From the NCBI GenBank assembly GCA_016584495.1, contig WAID01000003.1, forward strand, positions 3,658,001 through 3,722,000: a stretch of DNA of 64,000 bases. The letters run 5' to 3'. Position numbers and translations under genes: made by a program. Source of the DNA: Celoporthe dispersa (Eukaryota > Ascomycota > Sordariomycetes > Diaporthales > Cryphonectriaceae). The stretch's first letter is position 1. The number at the start of each line of letters is the position of its first letter. The notes below the pieces were generated by a model. The model was not told the origin of the DNA and searched no databases. It saw nothing but the letters and a program-made list of their open reading frames with translations. Shown here one piece after another: positions 60,796-64,000 of the stretch.

Positions 60796-60939
60796 GTCTG
60801 TGCCTGTCCCATGGATAGAAGGGGTTAAGATAGGACTGGTCTCGTGAATTGTAGCTTCAAGCAATAATTTTGTCAGTCTGTCATTTAGCAGTCTATGAAT
60901 GAACCCATTTACTAGATCCCGCTTACTGTTCATTTGCGT

Positions 60940-63900
60940 TTACACAACTCTGCATACCAATTAGCCAGACTCTATTCACAGGGTTTTTTTACTAGATTGA
61001 TCGCAAGGCCCTTTACTGGTTTCATATTATTATGTCACTTACTGGAAAGACTATCCTCCTTTCACAGACTAATCAGAGAAACCTAGCTACTTGCTTGGTG
61101 TTCAGATGGAAGACTATTCTCCTTCATTATAGAATGGGTTGTGAACTGTAGCCAAGCTCAAAGCAGAATTCACTGCCATATTCACTGTAGCATCAAACAT
61201 GCTGATTATACAAGAGATACTTCAAAGAGGTTGCATATGGCTTGGCACTCATACATTTGCAGGTGAATTATGAGCTTCATAATTTTTTATTATTATGAGG
61301 AACAGGGTGGCAACCTACACGCACTTACTCAAGACTGAAGACCAATAGCTCTTGGCCTCCCAGGGGAACTAGAGAAGGGTGGGGTTGCTATCAAGATTAG
61401 AATCTCAATGTGCCTCACTCTACCTCATTAAGATTCGAAGGGATGCACATTGTTGGATCTAGATACATGCTAAAGAGGCTGTGCTGCGAGCCTGTTTTGC
61501 TATTCAACAGTTCTGACAGCTGGGGAGCTTTCTCTCATCACAACCTCACTATGGGAAAGACATAACTTCCAGCAGCAGGCCAATCTGGTGTCATTTCGAC
61601 GATCCAGAGGTATGAGAGCTCATCAATGTCTATTGAGGGAAGCAAGTAGTAAACATAAAAACAGGTATGGAGAACTCTTTATCCATACAAGGGATTGATT
61701 GGAATTTACTGGTTCCCACTATGGAAAACTATTTCACTAGAGTTTCAACTCGCAACCATGCACAAAAAAGTTGTCCAAAACTGCTAGCATTGATTTATCC
61801 TTTGATGTTGATACACCCGAAATGATAGCATGCCTTGGCATCTCGACGAAAGCGTGTAACTTTAAATCGTAACAGCCATAATATACCTTATGTACAAGCA
61901 GCGATATTACTGAGCATACAAAGACTACCAGATCCCTAACTATCTCGAGAGACCTAATTATCAACGGAAACACCCAGCTGAGTATCACTTTGGAAGATTC
62001 ATAATCTGTTCATTGGTCTGTGTAATTCCGTACCTGAGGTTGAAATTTGGGCAGAAGACGAAGTGGAAAATGCATTCGCACTCAGTCTTTTTCCATCACC
62101 TGCCACATCTTCTTTTCTGTATCTACACAATTTGTACTGGAGGGTCAGATATATCTGATACAAAACCTAATAAAGACTAATGTTATTCCCCAGGCTGCAA
62201 AGTGCTCTTCTTTACTCATTAGTGTCTTGGCTGACAGTTGCTCAAGATTGAAGGCCAGCATAGAGTATTTGGGGGTAATAATAGTCAATTGGCAGATGTC
62301 TCCAGACCGTTCTCTGTTAAGGATGACCTTTGATCTATATCTGCGTATCACTATTTTGACAACCATTGCCCGTGGTCTTCTCGCTTGCTCAAGGGCTAAG
62401 AATCCAAAATCTGATATGGCCTTTAAGCCATCCTTTCTTTTTCTGTTCTTGCTCTCTCCCTTCTCTCTCCCCAAATTTTTCTTCTATTCTCCCTCCCTGT
62501 ATCCCTCTCTCCCTCTCTGCTGGTTTGAAAAGACAAAATGAGGGTATATAAAGAGTTTGATTAGCATTTTAGCAATCACCGAGGCCCAGGCTCTATGTCA
62601 TCTCTGTGGTTGACCAGTCCTGGAACATCGGATGCCTGCAAGCGGTGCCCAATCCACTTTGGGCTAAGACGTATAGGAGTCTGGAGAGTAGTAATTGCAT
62701 GAGAAAGCCATTGGTCTAGATGAAAGGCAAGATAAGCCGTCCTGTAGACAATAATTACGGCATCTCGCCACCACCGCTGTCATAGAACACACGTCGTATC
62801 TGCAGAGAAGGGGAAAGATGAAAAAAAAGAAAGAAAAACAGAACCACCAGAGCCCCCAACCTCAACATATCATCACACAGTAACTACTGCACAAAGACGC
62901 ATGCTAGCGAATGGAACCAGAATCCGGTCGCGAGAAGATCGTCCGAGGCCAATGGCTGGATCAGCCAATCACCTGACAGGCCCGTGTCTCTCGAAGCAGG
63001 CTTGTGGTGTGTGAGTGCAACCCGCATGCGATGTTTCCATCAAGCGTCACCCAGCTCCAAAAAAAAAAAAAAAAGATGTGGCCATCATCCTTATATGCAT
63101 CACCTTGCAGCAGTACGCACCCCGGTCGAACGGATAGTGGGCAGTGGGCCGGTGGTCAACAGAGAGTTTCTCCAATTGAACGTCATCGGGTTGTGGGTAA
63201 GGTGTGCCAGGGCCTGCATCCGTGTGATAGATTATAATACCCCTTCAAGTGTTCACGCTCGCCTCACCGGCCGGACCAGCCGGTTCTAACATCGGCCCTG
63301 TGTGTTGCGGCGCATGGTCGTGGAACATTAGCAGAACAAACGGGCATTCTGTCAATGGACTGGATCCGCCTAGTGTGTGAATACCACACGATTCTTCCTG
63401 ACCGGCTGCCGACGCATGCAGGTTGATGGGAAGATGGTGTGGACAGGGCCAAATAGTACACGTATGACGTGATAAATTTAGGGTCCGTCTCGCCGCCGAC
63501 CGCCCGTGTGAAAATGGGGAATTGGCGTCGGGCGCTGGGGCATTGCTCCCCCGAGTCTAGTTTGCTTCGTGCAGCATATGAAAGATGAAAGGAAATGGGT
63601 GTGCAGACGTGGCTGGGCGGGTTGCCATACCATCACCACCAGGAACCAGACACAGCACGCACACCCGACCACCCACGGTGGTGTAAACCTTCCTTGTTTG
63701 AAGCGGTAGGGTAACCAGGCGAGGTTCAATTGATCATAGGCGGCGAGCAATGCCATCATAATGCTTCCAGCTCATACTTGTTCACGCCGCAGTAGTGACA
63801 TCGCTCGACGACACCCCACAGGCCCTGTGGCGCGAGGGCTCGATAATGGCCAGTGCCAATGACGTACAGAGACCGCAGAGCTCAAATAGTCCTCCTGCAG

Positions 63901-64000
63901 GCCGTTGCACACTGTCATAGTAAGTGCATACGGAGGCAGGGTTGCCCCAAATATCGTGGGGAAGATGGTGTGGACATGGAGGATGTGGCGGGACAACCCA
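60940..64000. other. Intergenic, no gene supported; possible transposon scrap
   Basis: Just over 3 kb with no convincing gene. The frame at 62047-62541 contains IEYLGVIIVNWQMSPD (about 62250-62310), faintly like the YLG(Y/F)II block of Ty3/gypsy reverse transcriptase, but no other RT motif is near. An A run (about 63059-63074) and CT-rich sequence (62440-62520) are the only simple repeats. The far right (62,800-64,000) is GC-richer but not coding as far as I can see. Confidence 0.5.

Noticed and set aside
1..64000. CRISPR array, operon or bacterial island
   Set aside because: Introns and fungal gene families throughout; the only regular arrays are minisatellites without spacers.

Overview
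The window reads as nuclear DNA of a filamentous ascomycete (Pezizomycotina, most likely a Sordariomycete). The genes have short GT-AG introns (about 45-200 bp) with CTGAC/CTAAC-type branch sites. Fungal-specific families are present: scytalone dehydratase of DHN-melanin synthesis, a DUF2293 protein, a BIM1-like copper protein and small secreted proteins. One flank carries the very AT-rich, transition-scarred DNA left by repeat-induced point mutation (RIP). I cannot name the species.

Layout. (1) 1-16,000 is gene-free AT-rich DNA: the decayed 3' end of a Ty1/copia pol gene, two RIP-diverged copies of a 318-bp repeat, and two GC-richer islands that escaped RIP, namely an intact 455-bp TRIM-type element and a 23-bp palindromic minisatellite. 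(2) 16,000-33,000 is housekeeping: DOM34/pelota ribosome rescue, a WDR44/Dgr2-like WD40 protein, an APC permease, an NDUFAF6-like complex I assembly factor, and RAD5. (3) 33,700-45,800 holds an MFS drug:H+ antiporter, scytalone dehydratase, a DUF2293 protein, a kelch protein, a second MFS transporter and a second APC permease. (4) 46,300-60,600 is sparser and rich in cell-surface genes: a broken secreted protein, a membrane-anchored BIM1-like copper protein, a GPI-type protein, a vacuolar-type Ca2+-ATPase, and two small secreted cysteine-containing proteins, one with a tandem N-glycosylation-sequon repeat. (5) 60,600-64,000 has no gene I can support.

The genes do not form one pathway. RAD5 (damage tolerance) and NDUFAF6 share a divergent promoter. 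Scytalone dehydratase stands apart from any other melanin gene.

A recurring oddity is that six otherwise well-conserved genes and one probable pseudogene carry single-base gains or losses, nearly all at homopolymer runs, between 25 and 47 kb. Compensating them makes every coding length divisible by three. This looks more like consensus error in the assembly than real gene death, except for the pseudogene at 46.3-47.1 kb, which also lacks a start codon. Exon boundaries are my own reading from splice signals and reading-frame logic; no alignment was run.
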